In this document: positions 57,501-64,000 of the stretch, in pieces
Layout of the letters: the number at the start of each line of letters is the position of its first letter
How positions within the stretch are numbered: the stretch's first letter is position 1
Position numbers and translations under genes: made by a program
The notes under the pieces: generated by a model
Databases searched by the model: none
Told to the model about the DNA's origin: nothing
What the model saw: only the letters and a program-made list of their open reading frames with translations
From: Virgibacillus proomii
GTDB lineage: Bacteria > Bacillota > Bacilli > Bacillales > Amphibacillaceae
Reading direction: 5' to 3'
Length of the DNA stretch: 64,000 nt
Assembly (NCBI RefSeq): GCF_018916875.1
Contig: NZ_JAHLNO010000019.1
Span: 829,987-893,986 of the forward strand

Positions 57501-58060
57501 TCGTTGTCTTATTTACTGCTTATGTTATCTCAACGATCAATCAGAAAAAAGCAGAAGAGGACCCATTCTCTAGCGAAAAATCACTCATTAATAAAAATAC
57601 ACCGATCACGTTGATAACTACAGGAATTGGTGTGTTAGAGGGAATTGTAATTGGAGTTGTATCAAGCTATACGATGAAGATAACTGATAACGGTATGTTA
57701 ATGCTTACAGGTCTGATCGTCTTATTGATTACCGGAATGTTACTCATTGCTACTTATTTATTAAGACAGCTAAAAATGTTCGGTATGTTTCTTCTGCTGA
57801 TGGTACTTAGCATGTACCTGTTCTTTACCAATGCGTTCGGTGCTGGAATTAAAGGAATGGACTATTTAAAAGACTTCTCCCCACTTCAATATTTAGAAAC
57901 ACTATTATGGAATGTGGTACATGGACAAGCCAATTATCAAGTGTCTATTCTACTGATTATCGGATTAATTATTTTAGGTATTTTGGCGAATCTATTAGTA
58001 GTACATCGCTTAGAAGGAAAGGGAGATACAGATGATGAAAATGAAGCGGAAGCCAGTTAG
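54527..58060 (+). CDS. esaA: Type VII secretion membrane protein EsaA (YueB-like)
   Basis: 1177 residues, longer than B. subtilis YueB (about 1080). One N-terminal membrane helix (WFLFLLLIIILASSLSYLA), then ABC-2-exporter-like YhgE/Pip features (IALVNEDKGATLHGDDLAFG, YDMMIVIPNDFTEKALAI). A very large extracellular region follows, with coiled coils and an acidic Gly/Pro/Glu-rich linker around residues 640-720 (DNGGGSGSETGESKDG). Five C-terminal helices start near residue 980 (YFLVLICFIVVLFTAYVIS). EsaA is part of the secretion apparatus; YueB also serves as receptor for phage SPP1. ATG 54527 follows TAGGAG. The last 29 bases overlap essA. Confidence 0.93.
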   Translation: MKKLDKRWFLFLLLIIILASSLSYLALNQQEQTESTKEAKDTKKMSIALVNEDKGATLHGDDLAFGDAFVQSVNNDNEHDWFIVSRGVAESGLKRSTYDMMIVIPNDFTEKALAIDEPSPEPVVLNYKINASDNEHVTAEAEKTASNVLNNFNRRIIDVYFASIVGNLQGAQDNIGEIIKKQAVYTHKLNNEVSDPLGNYTNQFSTIKDSTNLSKESFSNFQELMNTFQKQLMDDAKLDENYLSTLGDVSKLKEQNGVQLLEFYQTLNEFDGSLKQQDVEQQLERLQLANTRINDQLKNSGMVEIEPPVKSVVYRRSSGANIATGADMLKKYLDDSLAQVQKTYSDIERRISPDYSGGFTGVISDRLDGLLANVLHKDDKLVNMFLKKPAANAKNYIHKQIRRLPSLNMDDFEEVGLPKHTVQEIRNVIAVTKKYMGEKGLGADENLKPSGDPTKLLSYQINQLKEKLHTSGMTMSDSVKLPKNKKSAQTFKLKIPKHILEKYKVENLKLTIPGIGDVDYTKQYHDGEIILPANEEGIFTVQVTLRLLDKKSKVDIFKPIPWGWKLHQKDIDNVDVPETAQIETAETPLVANVKVEATKEQKQDKTKTQDGDKVTTKQKPTPEKEPTQPDNGGGSGSETGESKDGENPGEDGNPDETGTDEPNEEEPTDEEDSEPPIKRIKIINNRINHEIMTPMEGMDNATNKLIRAVTNTVTPYQKLFSSYENYFGLNMSSSNLPEQIKGKLLKELATEDSLYYLFNKKDVPGLIKDYIVLQISDEVAKQIRTPWANLQKQIETYQQQVQFARENADQLVNRVEKTASEAVELNETLAATLEDVDNWRKNSLNLVKAQEQIQASAEEEQTALVSLDSEFKPLLTASQSLAEQAQGNVTESDIVYDTFDSIDKQAEAIQESGKDIVSQVEELAVDMTKKLLEDQEFAKNFTGVLANSRTGDRPNEDLYDFLSNPVQTSSEGTITSSDDTFTPYFLVLICFIVVLFTAYVISTINQKKAEEDPFSSEKSLINKNTPITLITTGIGVLEGIVIGVVSSYTMKITDNGMLMLTGLIVLLITGMLLIATYLLRQLKMFGMFLLLMVLSMYLFFTNAFGAGIKGMDYLKDFSPLQYLETLLWNVVHGQANYQVSILLIIGLIILGILANLLVVHRLEGKGDTDDENEAEAS

Positions 58061-58532
58061 AGTCATTCTTATTATCTCCACAAGTCTGCTGGTGTTTTTC
58101 TTCTTTGGAACACCAGCAGCAACTGCTTCAAATAAAGGAAATTTGGAAATGAAAATCGATCGCATTATGAAAGATGAATCAGAAAGAACTTCTAATCAGG
58201 AAACAGAACTGGACAAAGTATTTCCAACTTTATTTGCTGAAGAAACGACGAAGGAAATTAATAGACAAGCAGCTGAAAAAAAGCAATCGATGGAAGAATT
58301 AGGGAATATGCTGTTCAAGATGGATGCTGAGCCAAATAAAACATTACAAGTGACAAAGGACTCATTGTTTACCAATGACTATGTTGCAACTAGCAAACAA
58401 GCAGCGGATGTAAATGAGGCGGAAGAAGAGTCAGCTTCAGAATCTGGAAGTACATGGTTAATTACATTGACAGGGGTAGTTCTTCTTTTAAGTACAGGAT
58501 TATACTTCATGATGCAAAAAATGCTGAATTAG
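58032..58532 (+). CDS. essA: Type VII secretion protein EssA
   Basis: 166 residues. An N-terminal signal or membrane segment (VILIISTSLLVFFFFGTPAATA) precedes a charged helical extracellular part (RIMKDESERTSNQETELDKV). A C-terminal membrane helix follows (WLITLTGVVLLLSTGLYFMM). This is the topology of EssA/YueC-type subunits of the Ess machine. It starts inside esaA (29-base overlap), indicating translational coupling. ATGs at 58032 and 58035 are both possible after GGGAGA. Confidence 0.88.
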   Translation: MMKMKRKPVRVILIISTSLLVFFFFGTPAATASNKGNLEMKIDRIMKDESERTSNQETELDKVFPTLFAEETTKEINRQAAEKKQSMEELGNMLFKMDAEPNKTLQVTKDSLFTNDYVATSKQAADVNEAEEESASESGSTWLITLTGVVLLLSTGLYFMMQKMLN

Positions 58533-58544
58533 GAGAATTGGTTG

Positions 58545-58802
58545 ATGGCAAAAGAGACACATATCAATGTAACGATGGATTTTAGTAAAGTAGTAGATGG
58601 GGACGGAAAATATGATCTCCGTATCCCTATTCAATTATCGGTAAAACAATTGCTCTACTATGTGATGGATACATTAAATCTTTCCGAGAAAAAAAGTGAA
58701 CGTTTTGCAATTAAAGTGATAACGAAAAATCTATTAATTGCCGATGATGATTTTATCGCAGACTATCCTGTTACCGATGGAGATATCTTACTCGTTTTAT
58801 AA
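58545..58802 (+). CDS. esaB: EsaB, ubiquitin-like component (YukD)
   Basis: 85 residues with a ubiquitin-like fold (THINVTMDFSKVVDGDGKYDL, IPIQLSVKQLLYYVMDTLNL, YPVTDGDILLVL). EsaB/YukD is a small cytosolic component or regulator of type VII secretion. ATG 58545 follows AGGAGA; a TTG one codon earlier is also in frame. The next gene, essB, is 635 bp further on because R2 and R4 have accumulated between. Confidence 0.92.
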   Translation: MAKETHINVTMDFSKVVDGDGKYDLRIPIQLSVKQLLYYVMDTLNLSEKKSERFAIKVITKNLLIADDDFIADYPVTDGDILLVL

Positions 58803-58812
58803 CTAAGTACCG

Positions 58813-58989
58813 ATATTTATCCCGAATGTAAGGTGCCGTAATCGCTCACTTCAAGAGTTATAGGCGATACGAAGTAGTCTAAGTGGGAGATAGCGGTAGC
58901 TAAATTCCCGATTCGTTCAAAGGCCCTTGTGGTACTAACATTCCGTAGAGGATAGAGGAAAACTCCTACTGAATGAAGTTTTACTTTAT
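58813..58989 (+). repeat. Repeat R2 copy inside the type VII locus
   Basis: The left hairpin is partly decayed (aaggtgccgta with tagcggtagct), the core is shortened (gttcaaaggcccttgtggta), and the 3' hairpin pairs cctactg less exactly. Edges match: atttatcccg at the left, gaagttttactttat at the right. Confidence 0.8.
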
Positions 58990-59084
58990 CTAATATTATC
59001 GCTTCGAATTAGGGCAATTCGCCCTTCTATACATATTTTACTGTTAGTGTCTGTTCAAAAAGGGGGTAAATAGGACCGAAAAGT

Positions 59085-59350
59085 TGGAAACGGCGAAGTT
59101 TTAAGTAGTGCGCTTGTACAGGACGTACTGACTTCTACGTTGCCCACAGGACATGGGCGTTTTTAGTAGAAGGTCTTTTAGCAATTATATGAGTACTAGG
59201 ACGACTTCCTCGAAAACCAATTCCAGCGCGGGAAAAGCGGTTTTCTTTTCCAAAGAGGAGAAACAAGCCAAGTTGTACTTATAATTAGAACTTAAAATTT
59301 TTTTAAAACTACGTTGAAGAACTAATTTTATCCGTTCTAACGTGCGAAGA
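59085..59350 (+). repeat. Repeat R4 copy between esaB and essB
   Basis: Shares with 54085-54437 'tgtacaggacgtactgactt', 'gttttagtagaagg' type blocks, 'gacttcctcgaaaac', 'ttgtacttataattagaact' and 'ttttatccgttctaacgtgc'. About 70 bp shorter through internal loss. Confidence 0.85.
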
Positions 59351-59437
59351 AATTCGATGTCATACTTTTTGAACAACCTCTAATATTGATTTTAAACGAA
59401 AAGATGGTTGTGAAAGCAGGTAAAGGAGTCATAAGAT

Positions 59438-60775
59438 ATGAAGGAAAAAACGATACAATTTGAAAAGCTGACACTGCAATTTGAAATCGAAAAAGAGGAC
59501 TGGCGAATGAGATTACCTAAATCTCAAACTGCAGTCAAAAATATTCGACAAATGGATTTAATGCTTCATCCATCTGATTTTTTTGCCCCACTATCAATTA
59601 CAGAGGAGGAGGATTCCTATCATTTTTCGTTTACGTTAGAACCGAGATTGAAAAAATGGAACCAACTGGTAGCGTTACATAGAAATGAAAAACTACGATT
59701 ATTGTGTAATATGACAAAGCTACAGCGTTATTTACATACAAGGATAACGTTCTTCCTTCACCCTGATAACCTTGTGTTTGACGACAACTTAATGCCATGT
59801 CTTATTTATAGAGGGATTCGTAAGTTGGTACCACCTTATGAGATGACGGAAGAAACGTTCTTTAAACAGTTCCAGTGTTTTATCATTGCGTTATTTTCTA
59901 AGAAATATAATTTTGATCAGCTTTATCATGGCTCATTACAAAATGCTAAGGATACAGATTTTCAACGCCAAGTTAGTGAGATGGAAGATTTAGCACAACT
60001 CATTGATTATTTACACAAAAGCTATCAAGAAGAGCAACGCAAAACAGAAAGAACAATGGAAATCGTTCCAAAGAAACGCTTTCGCCTCTTTAAACAGCTT
60101 GCTATCATTATGATTATCGTTTCCGTGCTCTTAGCTATCCCTGTTATTTATTATGGATTGATCAAAACACCATATCAGAATAATCTTTTGAAGGCACATG
60201 GAGAATATCTGGCATCAGCTTATGGAGAGGTTATTTCTACGTTGGAGGAAGAGGAGCCAGAAGAGCTGCCAAACCAGACAAAATATATTTTGGCGGATTC
60301 TTATATTAAGGTCGAGAATTTATCGGATAATGAAAAAGAAGTGATTTTAAAAAATGTCAGCTTAAAAAGTGATCCGGATTATTTACTTTATTGGATTTAC
60401 AATGGCAGAGGAGAATTTGAAACTTCCATTGATAAGGCTAAATATCTTGATGATCCTCAATTGATTATGTATGGACTAATTAAAAAAATAGAGCAAGTTA
60501 AAAATAATCCTGATTTGACCGGGTCTGAACGAGAAGAAGAAGTTAAGAAATTACAGGATGAATTAAATCAGTATCGAGAAGATTATAATTTGCAAGATGA
60601 AGAAGCAGGAAGTTTACCAAATACAGATGAAGAAGTACATACAAATGTAGAAGCAGAAGCGGAAACACCTGCTGATTCAGATACGGAAAATGAAGAAAGC
60701 ACAAATAATATGAAAGATAAAGAAAAGGACGCGGAAAAAGATAGTCATCAGGATGATAAAAAGGAAGAAAAATAG
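59438..60775 (+). CDS. essB: Type VII secretion protein EssB (YukC)
   Basis: 445 residues. The cytosolic N-terminal ~210 residues form a pseudokinase-like domain (LHPSDFFAPLSITEEEDSYHF, LVFDDNLMPCLIYRGIRKLVPPYEMTEE in part). One membrane helix follows near 215-240 (LAIIMIIVSVLLAIPVIYYG), and an extracellular helical domain (YLASAYGEVISTLEEEEPEEL) ends in a charged Glu/Lys-rich tail. EssB/YukC bridges EssC with other machine subunits. AGGAG lies nine bases before ATG 59438. essC follows by 44 bp. Confidence 0.94.
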   Translation: MKEKTIQFEKLTLQFEIEKEDWRMRLPKSQTAVKNIRQMDLMLHPSDFFAPLSITEEEDSYHFSFTLEPRLKKWNQLVALHRNEKLRLLCNMTKLQRYLHTRITFFLHPDNLVFDDNLMPCLIYRGIRKLVPPYEMTEETFFKQFQCFIIALFSKKYNFDQLYHGSLQNAKDTDFQRQVSEMEDLAQLIDYLHKSYQEEQRKTERTMEIVPKKRFRLFKQLAIIMIIVSVLLAIPVIYYGLIKTPYQNNLLKAHGEYLASAYGEVISTLEEEEPEELPNQTKYILADSYIKVENLSDNEKEVILKNVSLKSDPDYLLYWIYNGRGEFETSIDKAKYLDDPQLIMYGLIKKIEQVKNNPDLTGSEREEEVKKLQDELNQYREDYNLQDEEAGSLPNTDEEVHTNVEAEAETPADSDTENEESTNNMKDKEKDAEKDSHQDDKKEEK

Positions 60776-60819
60776 TAAAAATGCGAACTAATTGCAACGG
60801 TTTAGAGAGGGAGAAAAAG

Positions 60820-63800
60820 ATGGCACAGAAATCACTTATGGTCACCTATAATAATCAATTGCATAAATGCCATTTACCAGAAGAGGCTAGTGATATAACC
60901 ATTGGAAGCGAGTGGTCTCATAGCATTACATTTCCTGACTTGAATCAATTACTTACTATAAATTGGGATGGGACAGATGGATTTCTTGATGGGAAAAGAC
61001 TTGATAAATATACGACTATTGATATAAATGATAGACCAATGGACTTTTATTTTATTTATCAGGATATGTTGTTTGTTTTTGATATTGCGGGAAGAGATAC
61101 GATTACGGTAGGAAGCAACGAATATGACGATATCATGTTGGAAGATTCATCCGCAGATTTTGTTGTAAACAGGGAAAAAAATGGGATTACCTTTATGTTA
61201 GAGGATCAGCTGGGGAATGTTTTTCATAATTTTCAGCGTGTTGATTGCCATGCTGTTCTTTCTCCGGGAGATCAGTTGTTTGTAGATGGAACGGTAATTT
61301 TTATTGGTGAAAATGAACTACAGGTAATGACGGCAAATCAAAAGTTGGATAGTAGATTAGTAGAGCTGGTTGAAGTGAGTACTCCTTACAGTGGTGAATA
61401 CCCTGATTATCATCGTTCACCACGGATTATTTACCGGGAGCCTGAGGAGGGTCGCACAATTGCAAAGCCAGCTAATAAACCTTCTAAACCTAGCGAGCAA
61501 TTGGCGCGTACGATTGTTCCACCACTTGTCATGGTTGCTGCACTTGTGGCGATATCACTTATTCAGCCTAGGGGAATTTATATAATAGTAATGTTGTCCA
61601 TGACGATTGTGACAATTATATTTTCCATTACTTCTTATATAAAAAACGTCAAAAAATATAAAGAAGACATGAAGCATCGGAAAGAGACGTATAAAGCATA
61701 CCTGCAACGAAAAACAAAAGAACTGCATCAGACAAGTGAGGAGCAACGACATGCTCTGTTTTACCACTATCCGGATGTAGAGACAATCCGTAATATGGCT
61801 GTAGAAGTAGAGGCAAGAATTTATGAAAAAACAATGTATCAACATGATTTTCTTCATTTTCGCGCTGGATTAGGTACCGTAAAATCCAGCTTTGAAATCG
61901 ATTTTAATGATGAAGAATTCTCCCAGGAGAAAGATGAACTTATTGATCAAGCAAGAGAACTTTTATCCCAATATCAAGAGATTGACAATGTTCCGGTCGT
62001 TACTTCTTTAACAAAAGGACCGGTCGGATACATCGGTCACCGTCCGCTTGTATTGGAACAATTGCAGCTATTGGTTACCCAAATCGCATTATTTCACAGC
62101 TATCATGATGTACAATTTATTACGATTTTTCCGGAAGAAGAAAAACAAGAATGGGATTGGATGCGCTGGCTGCCGCATGCTAGTTTACGAGATGTGAATG
62201 TCCGTGGTTTTGTTTATCATGAGCGTTCACGTGACCAAGTCCTTTCTTCCTTGTATCAATTACTAAAAGAACGCCGGCAAGCAATAGAGGAAAAAAGTAA
62301 TAAAAATGAGAAACTTTACTTTTCACCACATTTTGTCATTTTGATAACGGATGAAAAGATGATCATTGATCATATCGTAATGGAGTTTTTCAATGAAGAT
62401 CCAAGTGAATTAGGTGTATCTTTAATGTTTGTTCAAGACGTCATGCAGGCCCTTCCAGAGCATGTAAAAACAGTTATTGATATCCGAGATGCAAAACACG
62501 GGAATATTTTACTGGAAGAAGGCGAATTAGTGAATAAAAAGTTTCATCTCGATCACTATCCAGATGGCTTTCATAAAGAAGACATTACTCGTGCTTTAGC
62601 ACCTATCAACCATTTACAGAACTTAAAAAACTCGATACCGGAAAAAGTTACTTTTTTGGAAATGTATGGGGTAGAAAAAGTAAGCGGGTTAGCTATTGAA
62701 CAACGCTGGAGGACAAATGAAACGTATAAGACCCTTGCCGTTCCGCTCGGATTACGCGGAAAAGATGATATCGTGCAATTAAATTTACACGAAAAAGCCC
62801 ACGGACCACATGGACTCGTTGCGGGTACGACAGGTTCCGGTAAATCAGAAATTATTCAATCTTATATTCTCTCACTCGGGGTCAACTTTCACCCACACGA
62901 AGTCGCCTTTCTACTCATTGACTATAAGGGCGGAGGAATGGCGAATTTATTTAAGCATATGCCGCATTTGCTCGGTACAATTACGAACTTAGATAAGGCG
63001 CAATCCATGCGTGCTCTTGCTTCTATTAAAGCAGAATTGCAAAAAAGACAGCGACTGTTCAGTGAGCATAATGTAAATCATATTAACCAATATCAAAAGT
63101 TGTATAAGCAAGGAAAAGCGAGTGAGCCAATGCCGCATTTATTTTTAATTTCTGATGAATTTGCTGAATTGAAGTCAGAGCAGCCGGATTTTATGAAAGA
63201 ACTAGTTTCAACAGCAAGAATCGGTCGTTCACTTGGTATCCATCTTATTCTTGCAACCCAAAAGCCAAGTGGTGTCGTAGATGATCAAATCTGGTCGAAC
63301 TCCAAATTTAAATTGGCATTAAAGGTGCAAAATGCAAGTGATTCTAACGAAATTTTAAAAACACCCGATGCTGCTGAGATTACGTTACCGGGGCGTGCTT
63401 ACTTGCAAGTAGGAAACAATGAAATTTACGAATTGTTTCAAAGTGCATGGAGCGGTGCAGATTACGTACCTGATAAAGATGATCATGAATTTGTAGATAC
63501 AACGATTTACGCAATTAATGATCTTGGTCAATATGATATTCTCACAGAGGATTTAAGCGGCTTAGCCCACAAAAAAGATGTTGAGAAAAAGCCAACAGAA
63601 CTGGAAGCGGTTATCGACTATATTGCTGATTACACAGAAAAATGTCAGATCGAGCCACTGGCAAGACCATGGTTGCCGCCATTACCTGAGCGTATCCCGC
63701 CAAAAGAAATACAAGATATAGATTATAAAACAGCATGGAAAGAAGAAGCAAAGAAACCGCTAGTAGTTACGTTAGGTCTCTTGGATCAACCAGAACTGCA

Positions 63801-64000
63801 ATCCCAAACACGATTAACATTAGATTTAACGAGAAGCGGACATCTAGCAGTTTTTGCAAGTCCTGGATATGGGAAATCAACATTTCTACAAACGGTAGTA
63901 ATGAATTTAGTTCAACAACATCATCCAGAACATTTACATGTGTATTTATTGGATTTTGGTACAAACGGATTATTGCCGTTAAAGGCGATTCCTCATGTTG
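60820..64000 (+). CDS. essC: Type VII secretion ATPase EssC, 3' end outside window
   Basis: The frame opens at ATG 60820 (after GAGAGGGAGAA) and runs uninterrupted to the window end, about 1060 residues of an expected ~1500. Residues 1-190 are two FHA-like domains (FIIGSEWSHSITFP-like start; ITVGSNEYDDIMLED). Two membrane helices lie near 229-270. The first FtsK/SpoIIIE ATPase domain follows: Walker A GTTGSGKSE at 669-677, LLIDYKGGGMA near 700, LISDEFAE near 776, and LATQKPSGVVDDQIWSN. A second ATPase domain begins with Walker A SPGYGKST at 1014-1021. EssC powers export of WXG100 proteins and effectors through the membrane. Confidence 0.96.
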   Translation, partial: MAQKSLMVTYNNQLHKCHLPEEASDITIGSEWSHSITFPDLNQLLTINWDGTDGFLDGKRLDKYTTIDINDRPMDFYFIYQDMLFVFDIAGRDTITVGSNEYDDIMLEDSSADFVVNREKNGITFMLEDQLGNVFHNFQRVDCHAVLSPGDQLFVDGTVIFIGENELQVMTANQKLDSRLVELVEVSTPYSGEYPDYHRSPRIIYREPEEGRTIAKPANKPSKPSEQLARTIVPPLVMVAALVAISLIQPRGIYIIVMLSMTIVTIIFSITSYIKNVKKYKEDMKHRKETYKAYLQRKTKELHQTSEEQRHALFYHYPDVETIRNMAVEVEARIYEKTMYQHDFLHFRAGLGTVKSSFEIDFNDEEFSQEKDELIDQARELLSQYQEIDNVPVVTSLTKGPVGYIGHRPLVLEQLQLLVTQIALFHSYHDVQFITIFPEEEKQEWDWMRWLPHASLRDVNVRGFVYHERSRDQVLSSLYQLLKERRQAIEEKSNKNEKLYFSPHFVILITDEKMIIDHIVMEFFNEDPSELGVSLMFVQDVMQALPEHVKTVIDIRDAKHGNILLEEGELVNKKFHLDHYPDGFHKEDITRALAPINHLQNLKNSIPEKVTFLEMYGVEKVSGLAIEQRWRTNETYKTLAVPLGLRGKDDIVQLNLHEKAHGPHGLVAGTTGSGKSEIIQSYILSLGVNFHPHEVAFLLIDYKGGGMANLFKHMPHLLGTITNLDKAQSMRALASIKAELQKRQRLFSEHNVNHINQYQKLYKQGKASEPMPHLFLISDEFAELKSEQPDFMKELVSTARIGRSLGIHLILATQKPSGVVDDQIWSNSKFKLALKVQNASDSNEILKTPDAAEITLPGRAYLQVGNNEIYELFQSAWSGADYVPDKDDHEFVDTTIYAINDLGQYDILTEDLSGLAHKKDVEKKPTELEAVIDYIADYTEKCQIEPLARPWLPPLPERIPPKEIQDIDYKTAWKEEAKKPLVVTLGLLDQPELQSQTRLTLDLTRSGHLAVFASPGYGKSTFLQTVVMNLVQQHHPEHLHVYLLDFGTNGLLPLKAIPHV

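Overview
The window looks like chromosomal DNA from a low-GC, endospore-forming, halotolerant member of the Bacillaceae, in the Virgibacillus/Oceanobacillus range. Evidence: AT-rich sequence with strong GGAGG ribosome binding sites, an ectoine operon (ectABC), spore genes (splAB, spoIIP, YjcZ-type small proteins), a Bacillus-style copper repressor (ycnK), flotillin/NfeD, and a Firmicutes type VII secretion locus. The genus is an inference; no rRNA or tRNA gene was seen.

Layout. 1-5.3 kb: end of a membrane transporter, an amidohydrolase, then ectABC. 5.3-9.1 kb: an HD phosphohydrolase, a decayed stretch, and a TetR-controlled pair of SMR efflux proteins with a visible promoter and operator. 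9.3-11.4 kb: a metallophosphoesterase and an amj-like flippase gene broken by a small repeat. 11.5-15.4 kb: a TIM-barrel/AraC fusion regulator followed by two genes matching the two halves of the plant Tm-1 protein. 15.5-18.5 kb: splAB, a decayed pyrimidine-dimer glycosylase, and a ZIP transporter. 18.6-20.9 kb: pabA and a pabB-pabC fusion. 21-25 kb: decayed accessory DNA (C45 acyltransferase, large serine recombinase, truncated conjugation coupling protein). 26-28.8 kb: DCC protein, GNAT acetyltransferase and a GC-rich HTTM gene of foreign composition.

29.4-33.5 kb is the most interesting part: a compact RiPP-like cluster. It has four phased 27-bp repeats, a promoter, a 27-residue acidic peptide gene, a hairpin, two SagB-type flavoenzymes in tandem and an MFS exporter. 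No YcaO, LanB/LanM or radical SAM gene is beside it.

33.5-37.5 kb holds two broken IS3-family elements and truncated genes. 38.5-48.5 kb carries a YeeE/YedE transporter, ycnK with a FixH/YtkA-like lipoprotein, flotillin and NfeD, and spoIIP, separated by dense repeats. 49.3-64 kb has a UPF0182 protein, small spore-type proteins and a type VII secretion locus in Staphylococcus order (esxA, esaA, essA, esaB, essB, essC); essC runs off the end.

Intergenic space holds at least five dispersed repeat families: R1, about 97 bp and ending in a terminator-like hairpin; R2, about 190 bp with covarying hairpins; R3, 59-60 bp tandem units sitting inside an R2-like frame; R4, about 300 bp; and R5. R1 has landed in amj, in an IS3 transposase and at the 3' end of spoIIP. 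The other families separate genes that are adjacent in relatives.
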